From positions 1 to 12,539 of the forward strand of contig CALKMQ010000023.1 of the NCBI GenBank assembly GCA_938092125.1: DNA of 12,539 nt, given 5' to 3'. Positions 1-7,382 of the stretch are shown here, piece by piece; within the stretch, counting starts at the first letter, position 1; the number at the start of each line of letters is the position of its first letter. Under the pieces are notes generated by a model. That model had not been told where the DNA came from and did not search any database. It saw nothing but the letters and a program-made list of their open reading frames with translations. The position numbers were made by a program, and so were the translations under genes. The DNA is from an uncultured bacterium (GTDB lineage Bacteria > Fidelibacterota > Marinisomatia > Marinisomatales > UBA1611).

Positions 1-140
1 CTTATATTGCTAGAGCAGATCAATTCATTCATGAAAATGAAATGAAAATGGTTGAGCAAGCGGTTACTGATTTAGATATGGAAGATAAAGTAAGCTTAGT
101 TAAAACGGAGTCAACTCTTTTCGTTGATTTCAAATCGTAG
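1..140 (+). CDS. 3' end of an unidentified gene (5' truncated)
   Basis: An open frame enters from the left edge, with its first complete codon at 3, and stops at TAG 138-140. The visible 45 residues run from YIARADQFIHENEMKMVEQ to TLFVDFKS. They look like an ordinary soluble, charged C-terminus with an amphipathic helix followed by a short strand-like end. I do not recognise a family, and no cysteine or metal motif is visible. Support that it is real comes from the open frame, normal codon use and the strong intrinsic terminator 23 bp after the stop. It is probably the last gene of a plus-strand transcription unit. Confidence 0.6.
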   Translation, partial: YIARADQFIHENEMKMVEQAVTDLDMEDKVSLVKTESTLFVDFKS

Positions 141-163
141 CCTCTTAAATAAAGCATATTAGT

Positions 164-200
164 TAGTGCCCGATATTTATTATCGGGCACTATTATTTTT
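164..200 (+). terminator. Strong intrinsic terminator
   Basis: A perfect 12-bp inverted repeat (TAGTGCCCGATA at 164-175, TATCGGGCACTA at 181-192) has a 5-nt loop and is followed by a T-rich tract (TTATTTTT, 193-200). The stem has a GC-rich centre (GTGCCCG). It lies 23 bp after the stop of the partial first gene and ends that transcript. Confidence 0.92.
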
Positions 201-220
201 AAGATTAAATAAGATTAAAT
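201..220 (+). repeat. Short tandem direct repeat AAGATTAAAT x2
   Basis: Two exact 10-bp copies of AAGATTAAAT (201-210 and 211-220) sit directly after the terminator. AGGATAG follows and may serve as a weak ribosome-binding site for the small gene starting at 233. It may be only replication slippage in the leader. Confidence 0.6.
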
Positions 221-232
221 AGGATAGAAATA

Positions 233-385
233 ATGTCGGAAAAAAGAACTCATAGTGATGATAGAAGGGATGGAAACAGGAGGACAGAAGATCGTAGAAA
301 AGAATCTCTTTTAGTAGAAAAAGAGAGGAGAGAGAGTGAAAGAAGAGCTGACGAACGCCGATCTAAAGATGAGCGACGCTCGTAA
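233..385 (+). CDS. Small Arg/Glu-rich repeat peptide, 50 aa, unknown function
   Basis: ATG at 233 to TAA at 383-385 encodes 50 residues starting MSEKRTHSDDRRDGNRR. Fifteen residues are Arg. There are seven Arg-Arg pairs, starting at residues 11, 16, 21, 32, 37, 42 and 48, so a pair falls nearly every five residues, with one hydrophobic break (LLV, 26-28). Arg codons are mixed (AGA, AGG, CGT, CGC, CGA), so the pattern is not just a simple DNA repeat. There is no cysteine, membrane segment or signal peptide. An AGGATAG leader lies about 5 nt before the start. The gene is isolated between a terminator and the convergent CADD gene, 15 bp away. Short DRR-repeat peptides and tails occur in various bacteria. 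A nucleic-acid or membrane-surface binding role is only a guess from the charge. Confidence 0.6.
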   Translation: MSEKRTHSDDRRDGNRRTEDRRKESLLVEKERRESERRADERRSKDERRS

Positions 386-400
386 GCACTTTATTTTCTT

Positions 401-1075
401 CTAGCAGTATACTCTTTCCATACCAGATAAAAAGTTATTTAGTGAAGATAAAGCTAAATCAATAGATTCTAGAGCTTCTTCTTTTTTCAAATCAGAGTCA
501 CAAACTTCACCCAATAATTCTTTAATTACTTGTCTGTGAATTATATCAGCAGACTTGTGAACTTCAAAAAACTTTAGTGTTTCATCACCTTTTTCCGCGC
601 CATAATATTTCTTTAATCCATCAATTTTATTCTCAGCTATCTCAGGTATCATGGACTCATAGCAATAAAGCGCACTAAATCCTTTATGATACTTCTCGTC
701 TCTAGATAATTCCATGAAATTAGTTACTAGTTCCTCAGTCTCTTTGATAGCAGTGGTTTTTCTCACGCTATCTCTATCTTTACCCATTCCCTCAGCAAAC
801 CGCATCCATAATTCAGGGTGATTTTCTTCACCACGTTCTTCATCAATAAGGTTTTCAAGAATCTCTTGTCTTACCTTAATATCATCACAATTCGAATGAA
901 TTGATGAGAGGTATCTCGGGAAGGCAGATACATGTTTAAAATATTGAGCTGCATATTCTTGGATTACAGATTTATTTAATTCACCAGCATTCCAGGCCTT
1001 ATAGAATGAATGATTAAGCAGGTGATGTTTTTCAATTTTTCTTTCTATCGTATTTAGAAAGTCAGATTTGTTCAT
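401..1075 (-). CDS. CADD-family self-sacrificing p-aminobenzoate synthase
   Basis: This 224-aa protein has the heme-oxygenase-like fold shared with PqqC/TenA. Its segments match Chlamydia CADD as I remember it: LNHSFYKAW, FPRYLSSIHSNCDD, LIDEERGEENH, ALYCYESMIPEIA, EVHKSADIIH. Mapped on that protein, the six dinuclear metal ligands are all present as Glu79, His86, Glu140, His173, Asp177 and His180. The sacrificial Tyr27 of Chlamydia corresponds to Tyr25, the nearby Tyr141 to Tyr139, and the amine-donating Lys152 to Lys150. The family makes pABA for folate by oxygen-dependent cleavage of its own tyrosine side chain, replacing PabABC. It is the second gene of an operon, 28 bp after the PAS-UbiA gene, with GGAG 6 nt before the ATG. 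The start fits the family's N-terminus. The assignment to CADD rather than TenA or PqqC is strong; the activity itself is inferred. Confidence 0.88.
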   Translation of the reverse strand: MNKSDFLNTIERKIEKHHLLNHSFYKAWNAGELNKSVIQEYAAQYFKHVSAFPRYLSSIHSNCDDIKVRQEILENLIDEERGEENHPELWMRFAEGMGKDRDSVRKTTAIKETEELVTNFMELSRDEKYHKGFSALYCYESMIPEIAENKIDGLKKYYGAEKGDETLKFFEVHKSADIIHRQVIKELLGEVCDSDLKKEEALESIDLALSSLNNFLSGMERVYC

Positions 1076-1080
1076 AGATT

Positions 1081-1085
1081 ACTCC
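1081..1085 (-). promoter_or_regulatory. Shine-Dalgarno GGAGT for the CADD gene
   Basis: On the minus strand GGAGT precedes the ATG (1075-1073) by 5 nt (AATCT). It lies in the 28-bp gap after the PAS-UbiA stop codon and supports the chosen start and co-transcription. Confidence 0.7.
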
Positions 1086-1103
1086 GAAGTTTAGTTTATT
1101 GAT

Positions 1104-2384
1104 TTAACCAAGCCATATTCCGGCACAGAAAAATAACCCCGTTAAGAAGTGTAATCCAATAGTTCCTGCATTAGCTGGTTGTAATAATCTGTTATCATAA
1201 TGCTTGTAGAGTGTTTTTATCGTGAATATGCTGTATACAGAAGTTATTAGTGAAATTAGCGATAGTGTAGGAAATGTATTTGGTCTAGTCCAAGCTAAAG
1301 CTATGATGCTAACAAATGCGCCAACGACAAGAGCGACATACCCTATTCTAGCTTTTTCTGGTCCAAAAACTACTACCAAATTATTTTTTCCTGTTGCTTT
1401 GTCACCATCATGATCTGGGAATTGATTTACATAAACGATTGCTGCAACTAAAAGTCCAATTGGAATTCCAGCAAAAATGGCATCGTTTAAGTGTATCATT
1501 TCTCCGCTAGTCTGGACTAAAAAGCTCCCAGCAACCATTAATGGCCCAAAGTTTAGACCAATCAATAGCTCGCCCAGACCTTTTCGTGATGCAAATCGGA
1601 ATGGTGGTGCAGTATAGAAGAAACCTGATAAAAATCCGATGATTCCTAAGTAAAGAATATTAATGCCAGCTTTGTATATAAGTGGTATTCCTACTAATGC
1701 ACTAAGAGCAAATGTTATTATAGCAACGTTAAGCATGCCTTTCGGTGTTATTAGACCCATTTGAATGCTTCTGCTTCCGCCAGAAAACGGAACCATATAA
1801 TTATAGTTTGCTTCATCAGTACCACTAATATGATCATAATAATCATTAGATGTATTGGTACCAATATGTAGAAAAAAGCCTCCTAACATTGTCAGTGTAA
1901 AATAAAACCAGTCAATATTTACAAATTTACTTGCGACTGCGGCCCCTAATAAAATTGGAACGACTGTTGCTGTCAAAAAAGGTAACCTCATTATTACCAT
2001 CCAACTAAATAGTTTTGTTGCAAAACTTATTTTTGGTCGAACATCTGTTAGCGTTTTATCATGAAGAAGAGATGTGACACCACAATATCCAATATGATTT
2101 CCATCTCTGTCTTTCGTTGGGGTTATTTTTATTTTACATGGCATTTCATGACCATCTTTGTGTAGAAAAACTGTGTCTCCTTCCCAAGCGCCTTTTTCAA
2201 CTGATTCAGCTAGCCAATTTACGACATGACCCAAAACTATTTGGCCAGCGCTAAAATCGCTGACGCGACCTTTACCAATTATTTCATCTTCTGTGTATCC
2301 GAACATATCTTGTGCGCCAGAACTAAATGTCTCAATTTTTCCATCTAAGTCACATGTGATTACACTTTTTAAATCTTTGCTCAT
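1104..2384 (-). CDS. PAS domain fused to a UbiA/MenA-like prenyltransferase
   Basis: This 426-aa protein has two parts. Residues about 6-112 are a PAS sensor domain (CDLDGKIETFSSGAQDMFGYT, then FLHKDGHEMPCKIKITP and HIGYCGVTS). Residues about 125-426 form a polytopic UbiA-superfamily prenyltransferase. The two Asp-rich motifs that bind prenyl diphosphate and Mg are intact: Asn177, Asn180, Asp181 and Asp184 in NTSNDYYDHISG, and Asn320, Asp324, Asp326 and Asp328 in NQFPDHDGDKATGK. The latter, with FYTAPPFRF (256-264) and NFGPLMVAGSF, resembles MenA (1,4-dihydroxy-2-naphthoate prenyltransferase) more than classical UbiA. UbiA-family proteins are normally about 290-300 aa with no sensor domain, so the N-terminal PAS is the odd feature. 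It is one uninterrupted frame with no sign of a frameshift. It leads an operon with the CADD gene. The acceptor could be a naphthoate, a benzoate or the CADD product; the sequence does not decide. Confidence 0.85.
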   Translation of the reverse strand: MSKDLKSVITCDLDGKIETFSSGAQDMFGYTEDEIIGKGRVSDFSAGQIVLGHVVNWLAESVEKGAWEGDTVFLHKDGHEMPCKIKITPTKDRDGNHIGYCGVTSLLHDKTLTDVRPKISFATKLFSWMVIMRLPFLTATVVPILLGAAVASKFVNIDWFYFTLTMLGGFFLHIGTNTSNDYYDHISGTDEANYNYMVPFSGGSRSIQMGLITPKGMLNVAIITFALSALVGIPLIYKAGINILYLGIIGFLSGFFYTAPPFRFASRKGLGELLIGLNFGPLMVAGSFLVQTSGEMIHLNDAIFAGIPIGLLVAAIVYVNQFPDHDGDKATGKNNLVVVFGPEKARIGYVALVVGAFVSIIALAWTRPNTFPTLSLISLITSVYSIFTIKTLYKHYDNRLLQPANAGTIGLHFLTGLFFCAGIWLG

Positions 2385-2402
2385 ATCTTAATTATTCCTT
2401 CT

Positions 2403-2410
2403 ATTATACA
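2403..2410 (-). promoter_or_regulatory. Possible -10 element for the PAS-UbiA/CADD operon
   Basis: In the 92-bp divergent spacer (2385-2476) the minus strand carries TGTATAAT, an extended -10-like match, 18 nt before the ATG. AAGGAA (2400-2395) follows and could be the ribosome-binding site, 10 nt from the start. No convincing -35 is visible, and the implied leader is very short, so this is tentative. The rest of the spacer is AT-rich and must also hold the mtaB promoter. mtaB has no clear Shine-Dalgarno; it has an A-rich leader. Confidence 0.3.
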
Positions 2411-2476
2411 AAATACTAATGATATAAATTTAACTATCATAATTTTCTAAGAACGAAACAAATTTTAAAAAAAATA

Positions 2477-3784
2477 ATGGGAACACCTGCAAAAAAAATA
2501 GCTTTTCATACGTTGGGATGTAAACTCAATTTTTCTGAAACATCTTCTCTGTCAAGAGATTCATTAAAATATGGTTATGAGAATGTAAATTCAAAAGAAT
2601 ATGCAGATATATATGTTTTTAACACCTGTTCTGTAACAGAAAATGCAAATAAGGAAACAAAAAAACTAATAAGAAGGAGTAAGCGAATTAATCCTAGAGC
2701 TTTCATTGCTTTGATAGGATGTTATGCTCAATTAAAACCAGATGAATTAATAAATATTGATGATGTAAATATGGTTTTAGGTACTGCTGAAAAATTTGAG
2801 TTATTAAATCATTTAGATAAAGTAAAAATTTCAAATGATATAAAGATTGTATTGAACAATGATATAAATGAGATTAACTCATTCGAACCCTCTTACTCTG
2901 GAGATGATAGGACTAGAGCTTTTTTAAAAGTTCAAGATGGTTGTGATTATAGCTGTACGTTTTGTACAATTCCTAAGGCTAGAGGAAAAAGTAGAAGTGC
3001 TTCAATCAACAAAACAGTTAATCTTGCAAAAAAAATATCAAAATCTAAAACAAAAGAAATAGTTCTTACAGGAGTAAACATAGGAGACTTTGGTGTTTAT
3101 AATAATGAATCATTTTTAGAACTAATAAAAAAAATAGATTTACAAGTAGACATCGATAGAGTTCGAATTTCATCTATAGAGCCAAATCTCCTCTCAAATG
3201 AAATAATTGAATTTTGTTTCAATTCAAAAAAATTTATGCCCCATTTTCATATTCCACTACAATCAGGATCAAATAAAATTCTTAAATCAATGAGGAGAAG
3301 GTATAAAGTTGAAGAATTTAAAAGTCGTATTAATACAATTAAAAATTTAGATAGTCATGCCTGCATAGGTGTAGATGTAATTGTTGGTTACCCATCAGAA
3401 ACTGAAGAAGAGTTTATTAAAACATATGATTTTTTAAAAAATCAAGATGTTTCATATTTACATGTTTTTACCTATTCCGAAAGAGAAAATACTAAAGCCA
3501 TAAATCTTAAACCTGCAGTCCCTTTTAAAGAAAGATCTAACAGGTCTAAATTATTACGTGAGCTTTCAGATCAAAAAAAAGCTCAATTTTATAAAAAATC
3601 AATTGGGGTTAGTAGGCCTTTACTTGTTGAAAATAATAAAAATGGTATATTATTTGGATATACTGATAACTATATAAAAGTAAAGATTAATGCAGAAAGT
3701 TCTATTGAAAACACTATTCAAATGGTAAATATTTTAGATTTTGAAGGAGAATACGTGCTTGGTGAAATTATAGCCGCAGATTAG
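2477..3784 (+). CDS. mtaB: tRNA t6A37 methylthiotransferase MtaB (radical SAM)
   Basis: This 435-aa MiaB-like enzyme converts N6-threonylcarbamoyladenosine at tRNA position 37 to its 2-methylthio form, in the cytosol. The N-terminal UPF0004 domain has its three cluster cysteines: Cys15 (TLGCKLN), Cys51 (FNTCSVTE) and Cys82 (IGCYAQ). The radical SAM CxxxCxxC is Cys156, Cys160 and Cys163 in DGCDYSCTFCTIP. Further family marks are GVNIGDFG, RISSIEP, HIPLQSGS, GVDVIVGYPSETEEEF and FTYSEREN. A TRAM-like C-terminal end follows. TLGCKLN and the YSER signature favour MtaB over MiaB or RimO. The length is normal. It diverges from the PAS-UbiA gene and overlaps the convergent DUF3050 gene by 4 bp (3781-3784). 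No Shine-Dalgarno is seen before the ATG, only an A-rich stretch. Confidence 0.92.
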   Translation: MGTPAKKIAFHTLGCKLNFSETSSLSRDSLKYGYENVNSKEYADIYVFNTCSVTENANKETKKLIRRSKRINPRAFIALIGCYAQLKPDELINIDDVNMVLGTAEKFELLNHLDKVKISNDIKIVLNNDINEINSFEPSYSGDDRTRAFLKVQDGCDYSCTFCTIPKARGKSRSASINKTVNLAKKISKSKTKEIVLTGVNIGDFGVYNNESFLELIKKIDLQVDIDRVRISSIEPNLLSNEIIEFCFNSKKFMPHFHIPLQSGSNKILKSMRRRYKVEEFKSRINTIKNLDSHACIGVDVIVGYPSETEEEFIKTYDFLKNQDVSYLHVFTYSERENTKAINLKPAVPFKERSNRSKLLRELSDQKKAQFYKKSIGVSRPLLVENNKNGILFGYTDNYIKVKINAESSIENTIQMVNILDFEGEYVLGEIIAAD

Positions 3785-4563
3785 TTTTTTTTAATTTCAG
3801 ATAAAATTTCATTCCAAAACTTAATTCTGGATTTCATTACATCTTTACCACATTCAATGGATTCCTTCCATTTTATTTCATCATCCCCACAAATCTCTTT
3901 AATCATCTTTAATGCCAATGGCGTATGCTCATCTTCATCTAAACCAATGTGCCTATCTAAGTAGTAGAGAAATGATTTAAGGTCTGCGCTGGAATTATTA
4001 TTTAAATCACATACTAATTCTCGAAACATATCAGGAATTATTTCCTCCCTGCCCAGAGTAAAAATTGTTGCTGTTAAGTGGGGTAAGCCTGATTCTATAT
4101 ATTTAAAAGTATCTAGAACAAAATTTGCAGCTGGTTTAGGTGCGTTGGAAGTTATCAAAGAAGAGGGCACATCCTGACTATCAAGCCCTTTTAAAAAGTT
4201 TTCTATGCTTGTCGTATTTGCTCCTGCTTCTTTCATAGCATAATAATATATTTCAAAATGACTTAAGTGTTGTCCATAACGATCAATATCTGATTCTTCT
4301 GCAAGAACAATTTCATTTAGAAGCCTTGATAAGTTGCCATTATTTTTCGGTCTCCAAGGTATTTCTACACAGGTAAAGTTTCTTTGAAGTGATTTAAGAA
4401 CTGACATAAAGTCCCACACAGCGTAAACATGATTCTGCATAAAAATGTGTAAGTGTTTTTGTGTTTTTATAGAACTATATAAAGGATGTGTTTTTAATGC
4501 AGTCCTTTCTTGTTGAGTTTCATCAAGGATGTTTAATAGATTGTTTTTCAGTAGTCTGAACAT
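3781..4563 (-). CDS. DUF3050-type protein, predicted heme-oxygenase-like diiron protein
   Basis: This 260-aa soluble protein matches the DUF3050 family as I know it: HPLYSSIKTQKHLHIFMQNH, VYAVWDFMSVLKSLQ, VEIPWRP, NEIVLAEESD, FTLGREEIIPDMF and YLDRHIGLDEDEHTPLAL. The family is placed in the heme-oxygenase-like superfamily and, to my knowledge, has no established reaction. Candidate metal ligands on the core helices are Glu89/Glu90, His99 or His102, Glu173 (GREE), and His205, Asp209 and His213. The last set resembles the HxxxDxxH helix of CADD. Its ATG overlaps the gcvP stop by one base (TAATG, 4565-4561 on the minus strand), and no Shine-Dalgarno is visible, so translation is probably coupled to gcvP. 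A role linked to glycine or one-carbon metabolism is inference from this coupling alone. Confidence 0.8.
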   Translation of the reverse strand: MFRLLKNNLLNILDETQQERTALKTHPLYSSIKTQKHLHIFMQNHVYAVWDFMSVLKSLQRNFTCVEIPWRPKNNGNLSRLLNEIVLAEESDIDRYGQHLSHFEIYYYAMKEAGANTTSIENFLKGLDSQDVPSSLITSNAPKPAANFVLDTFKYIESGLPHLTATIFTLGREEIIPDMFRELVCDLNNNSSADLKSFLYYLDRHIGLDEDEHTPLALKMIKEICGDDEIKWKESIECGKDVMKSRIKFWNEILSEIKKN

Positions 4564-7382
4564 TACTTTTTATATTCATCGATTGAAGGACACGTACAAA
4601 CAAGGTTCCTATCTCCGAATGCATTATCTATTCGCCCAACAGGCGGCCAGTACTTATGGTCTTTTTGATATTCTGTTGGGTATGCTGCAACATTTCTTGA
4701 ATATTTATGGTTCCAGGAATCTGAAGAAATATAAAGAGCTGTGTGAGGAGCATTTTTTAATGGATTATCAGATAAGCTAGCATTTTCTATGATTTCTTTT
4801 TTTATCGATATTAACGCATCGCAAAATTGATCAAGTTCATTTTTAGATTCACTTTCTGTCGGTTCAATCATCATCGTTCCGGGAACCGGCCATGACATTG
4901 TTGGCGCATGGTAGCCATAATCCATTAATCGTTTTGCAACATCTTCTTCGCTTATTCCAAATTCTTTTTTTATCGGTCTAATATCAATAATAAACTCGTG
5001 AGCATTGTATCCATCTTTTTCTCTAAACAATATTTCAAAATGAGGATTAAGTTTTTCAGCCATGTAATTAGCATTCAAAATTGCAACTTTTGTTGCCTTT
5101 ATTAGGCCTTTGGTATTTAACAGAGCGATATAAGTCCACGAAATGAGCAAAATACTACTACTCCCAAAAGGAGCGGAAGAGACAGGGCTAATAGCATGGT
5201 CATCTTTTGTTTTTAGGTAAGGATGGGTTGGTAAAAATTTAGAAAGATGTTCTTTGCAAACAATTGGTCCCATACCTGGGCCGCCGCCACCATGAGGTAT
5301 GCAAAAGGTTTTGTGAAGATTAATATGCATTACATCTCCTCCAAATTCGCCAGGTTTGCAAATACCTACCATCGCATTTAGATTTGCACCATCTATATAA
5401 ACTTGCCCACCATGATGATGAACTATTTCGCATGCTTGTCTAATTTCACTTTCAAAAATACCATGCGTAGATGGATAGGTTAACATAATGCAAGATAAAT
5501 TTTCTGAGTGCAACTCTGTTTTTTCTTTGAGATTTTGTAAATCAATATTTCCATTTTCGTCACATGATATGATCTCTACTGACATACCTGCCATTATTGC
5601 ACTAGCGGGGTTTGTACCGTGCGCTGAATCTGGGACTAAGCAGATGTTTCGATGTTTATTACCACGACTATTGTGGTAAGCTCTTATAACAAGAAGCCCT
5701 GTGTACTCTCCTTGCGCTCCAGAATTAGGTTGTAGAGAACAGTTATCAAAACCAGTCAGTTTTGATAACCAACTCTTCAAATCTTTAAATAATGTTAGAT
5801 ATCCTTTAACTTGATCTAATGGTGAAAAAGGATGGATATCACTAAACTCAGGCCATGTTACGGGGACCATTTCTGTTGTAGCATTTAATTTCATAGTACA
5901 AGACCCGAGAGGAATCATGCTCGTATTAAGCGATAAATCTTTTGTTTCCAACTTATGAATGTACCTCAACATTTCTGTCTCTGAATGGTATTTGTTAAAG
6001 ATATCATGTTCAAGATAACTTGAAATCCTTTTTAATTGTGCAGGAAGATCATAAGATGAGGTTTCATTAGTATTTAAAACACCAAATATGTTACAAATTT
6101 TATTTATGTCTTTCTGATCTGTAGTTTCATCAATAGAAATACCGATGCTTCCGTCTTTATACATTCTAAAATTATAATTTCCATTGTGAGCTAATTTTTC
6201 CCAATCATTATTAGGTTTAAATCGGATGGTATCAAAAAAGTTATTATAAAAAACTTTAATTCCTCCATCTTTTAGCGATGATGATAGCTGGTGACATAAA
6301 TTATAAATATTATTTGCTATTGCTTTAATGTTATCAGGCCCATGATATACAGCATACATTGATGACATGATTGCCAACAAGACTTGGGATGTGCAAATAT
6401 TTGAAGTTGCTTTTTCTCTCCTAATATGTTGTTCTCTAGTCTGTAACGCCATTCGTAAGGCTCTGTTGCCGTATTTATCGGTTGAAACACCTATTATCCT
6501 CCCTGGAATTTTTCTTTTAAATTTTTCTGTTGTAGAAAAGAAAGCAGCATGAGGGCCGCCAAAACCGAAGGGGACGCCAAACCTTTGTGCGTTTCCAACG
6601 CAGGCATCAGCGCCCAGCTCTAATGGCGTTTTTAATATGCTCAATGCGAGAAGGTCGCTAGCAAGGCATGTAAAAATTTTATGGTTTTTTGCGTCAGATA
6701 TTAGGTTTGAGTAATCGTTAATATTCCCATCAGTAGAGGGATACTGAAGCAGCATACCGAAAATAGAGTTATCAAAAACAAATTCAGTTTCATTCTCTAT
6801 AATTAGTTTTATTCCTATAGGTTCAGCCCTAGTTTTAAGAACCTCTATTGTTTGAGGGTGGCATCCCGTTGAAATTAAAAACTTATTTTTTTCTTGTGCA
6901 TTTGTGGCATTGTAGAACATTGCCATTGCTTCAGCAGCTGCGGTTCCTTCATCTAGGAGAGAGGCATTAGAAATTGGCAAACCAGTAGAGCTAGAAATTA
7001 GAGTTTGGAAATTCAGTAATGCTTCTAATCGGCCTTGGCTTATTTCTGCTTGATATGGAGTATATTGAGTATACCAACCGGGATTTTCAAAGATATTTCT
7101 TTTAATAACGTTTGGAATTATTGTGCCATAGTACCCTTGACCTATAAAAGATTTGAAAATGGTGTTTTCTTGAGCATATTCTTTAAGTTTTTTTAATACT
7201 TCATTTTCTGAGTAATTAGTATTAATTAATTTTTCATTAAGTGGGGAATAAATATCTCTAGGTACTGTTTTCTTAATCAGGTCATCAATATTTTTGAGTT
7301 TCATTGATTTAAGCATGGCCTTAATATCGGAATCGCTTGGACCAATGTGTCTATTTAAGAAAGTAAATTTATTATTATTCAT
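4563..7382 (-). CDS. gcvP: Glycine dehydrogenase (decarboxylating), P protein
   Basis: This 939-aa full-length, single-chain P protein belongs to the glycine cleavage system. The pyridoxal phosphate enzyme decarboxylates glycine and passes the aminomethyl group to lipoyl-H protein; T protein then makes methylene-tetrahydrofolate. The N-terminal half begins FLNRHIGPSDSDI and contains IGQGYYGTIIPNVI and TPYQAEISQGRLEALLNFQ. The C-terminal half has LGSCTMKLNA, NSGAQGEY and the PLP site HINLHKTFCIPHGGGGPG, with the Schiff-base lysine at about residue 691. It ends YPVGRID-like (PPVGRIDNAFGDRN), so the chain is complete, close to the 957 aa of E. coli. It is not split into gcvPA/gcvPB. No gcvT or gcvH is in the window. 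No Shine-Dalgarno or glycine riboswitch is visible upstream. It is followed by the coupled DUF3050 gene. Confidence 0.96.
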   Translation of the reverse strand: MNNNKFTFLNRHIGPSDSDIKAMLKSMKLKNIDDLIKKTVPRDIYSPLNEKLINTNYSENEVLKKLKEYAQENTIFKSFIGQGYYGTIIPNVIKRNIFENPGWYTQYTPYQAEISQGRLEALLNFQTLISSSTGLPISNASLLDEGTAAAEAMAMFYNATNAQEKNKFLISTGCHPQTIEVLKTRAEPIGIKLIIENETEFVFDNSIFGMLLQYPSTDGNINDYSNLISDAKNHKIFTCLASDLLALSILKTPLELGADACVGNAQRFGVPFGFGGPHAAFFSTTEKFKRKIPGRIIGVSTDKYGNRALRMALQTREQHIRREKATSNICTSQVLLAIMSSMYAVYHGPDNIKAIANNIYNLCHQLSSSLKDGGIKVFYNNFFDTIRFKPNNDWEKLAHNGNYNFRMYKDGSIGISIDETTDQKDINKICNIFGVLNTNETSSYDLPAQLKRISSYLEHDIFNKYHSETEMLRYIHKLETKDLSLNTSMIPLGSCTMKLNATTEMVPVTWPEFSDIHPFSPLDQVKGYLTLFKDLKSWLSKLTGFDNCSLQPNSGAQGEYTGLLVIRAYHNSRGNKHRNICLVPDSAHGTNPASAIMAGMSVEIISCDENGNIDLQNLKEKTELHSENLSCIMLTYPSTHGIFESEIRQACEIVHHHGGQVYIDGANLNAMVGICKPGEFGGDVMHINLHKTFCIPHGGGGPGMGPIVCKEHLSKFLPTHPYLKTKDDHAISPVSSAPFGSSSILLISWTYIALLNTKGLIKATKVAILNANYMAEKLNPHFEILFREKDGYNAHEFIIDIRPIKKEFGISEEDVAKRLMDYGYHAPTMSWPVPGTMMIEPTESESKNELDQFCDALISIKKEIIENASLSDNPLKNAPHTALYISSDSWNHKYSRNVAAYPTEYQKDHKYWPPVGRIDNAFGDRNLVCTCPSIDEYKK

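Noticed and set aside
1222..1413. 63-codon plus-strand open frame
   Set aside because: It is antisense to the UbiA transmembrane region, whose reading frame carries clear family motifs. The product is not convincing.
4529..4780. 83-codon plus-strand open frame across the gcvP/DUF3050 junction
   Set aside because: It is antisense to two well-supported genes and has no recognisable protein features.
5488..5679. 63-codon plus-strand open frame
   Set aside because: It is antisense to conserved gcvP sequence, as is the similar frame at 6367-6552.
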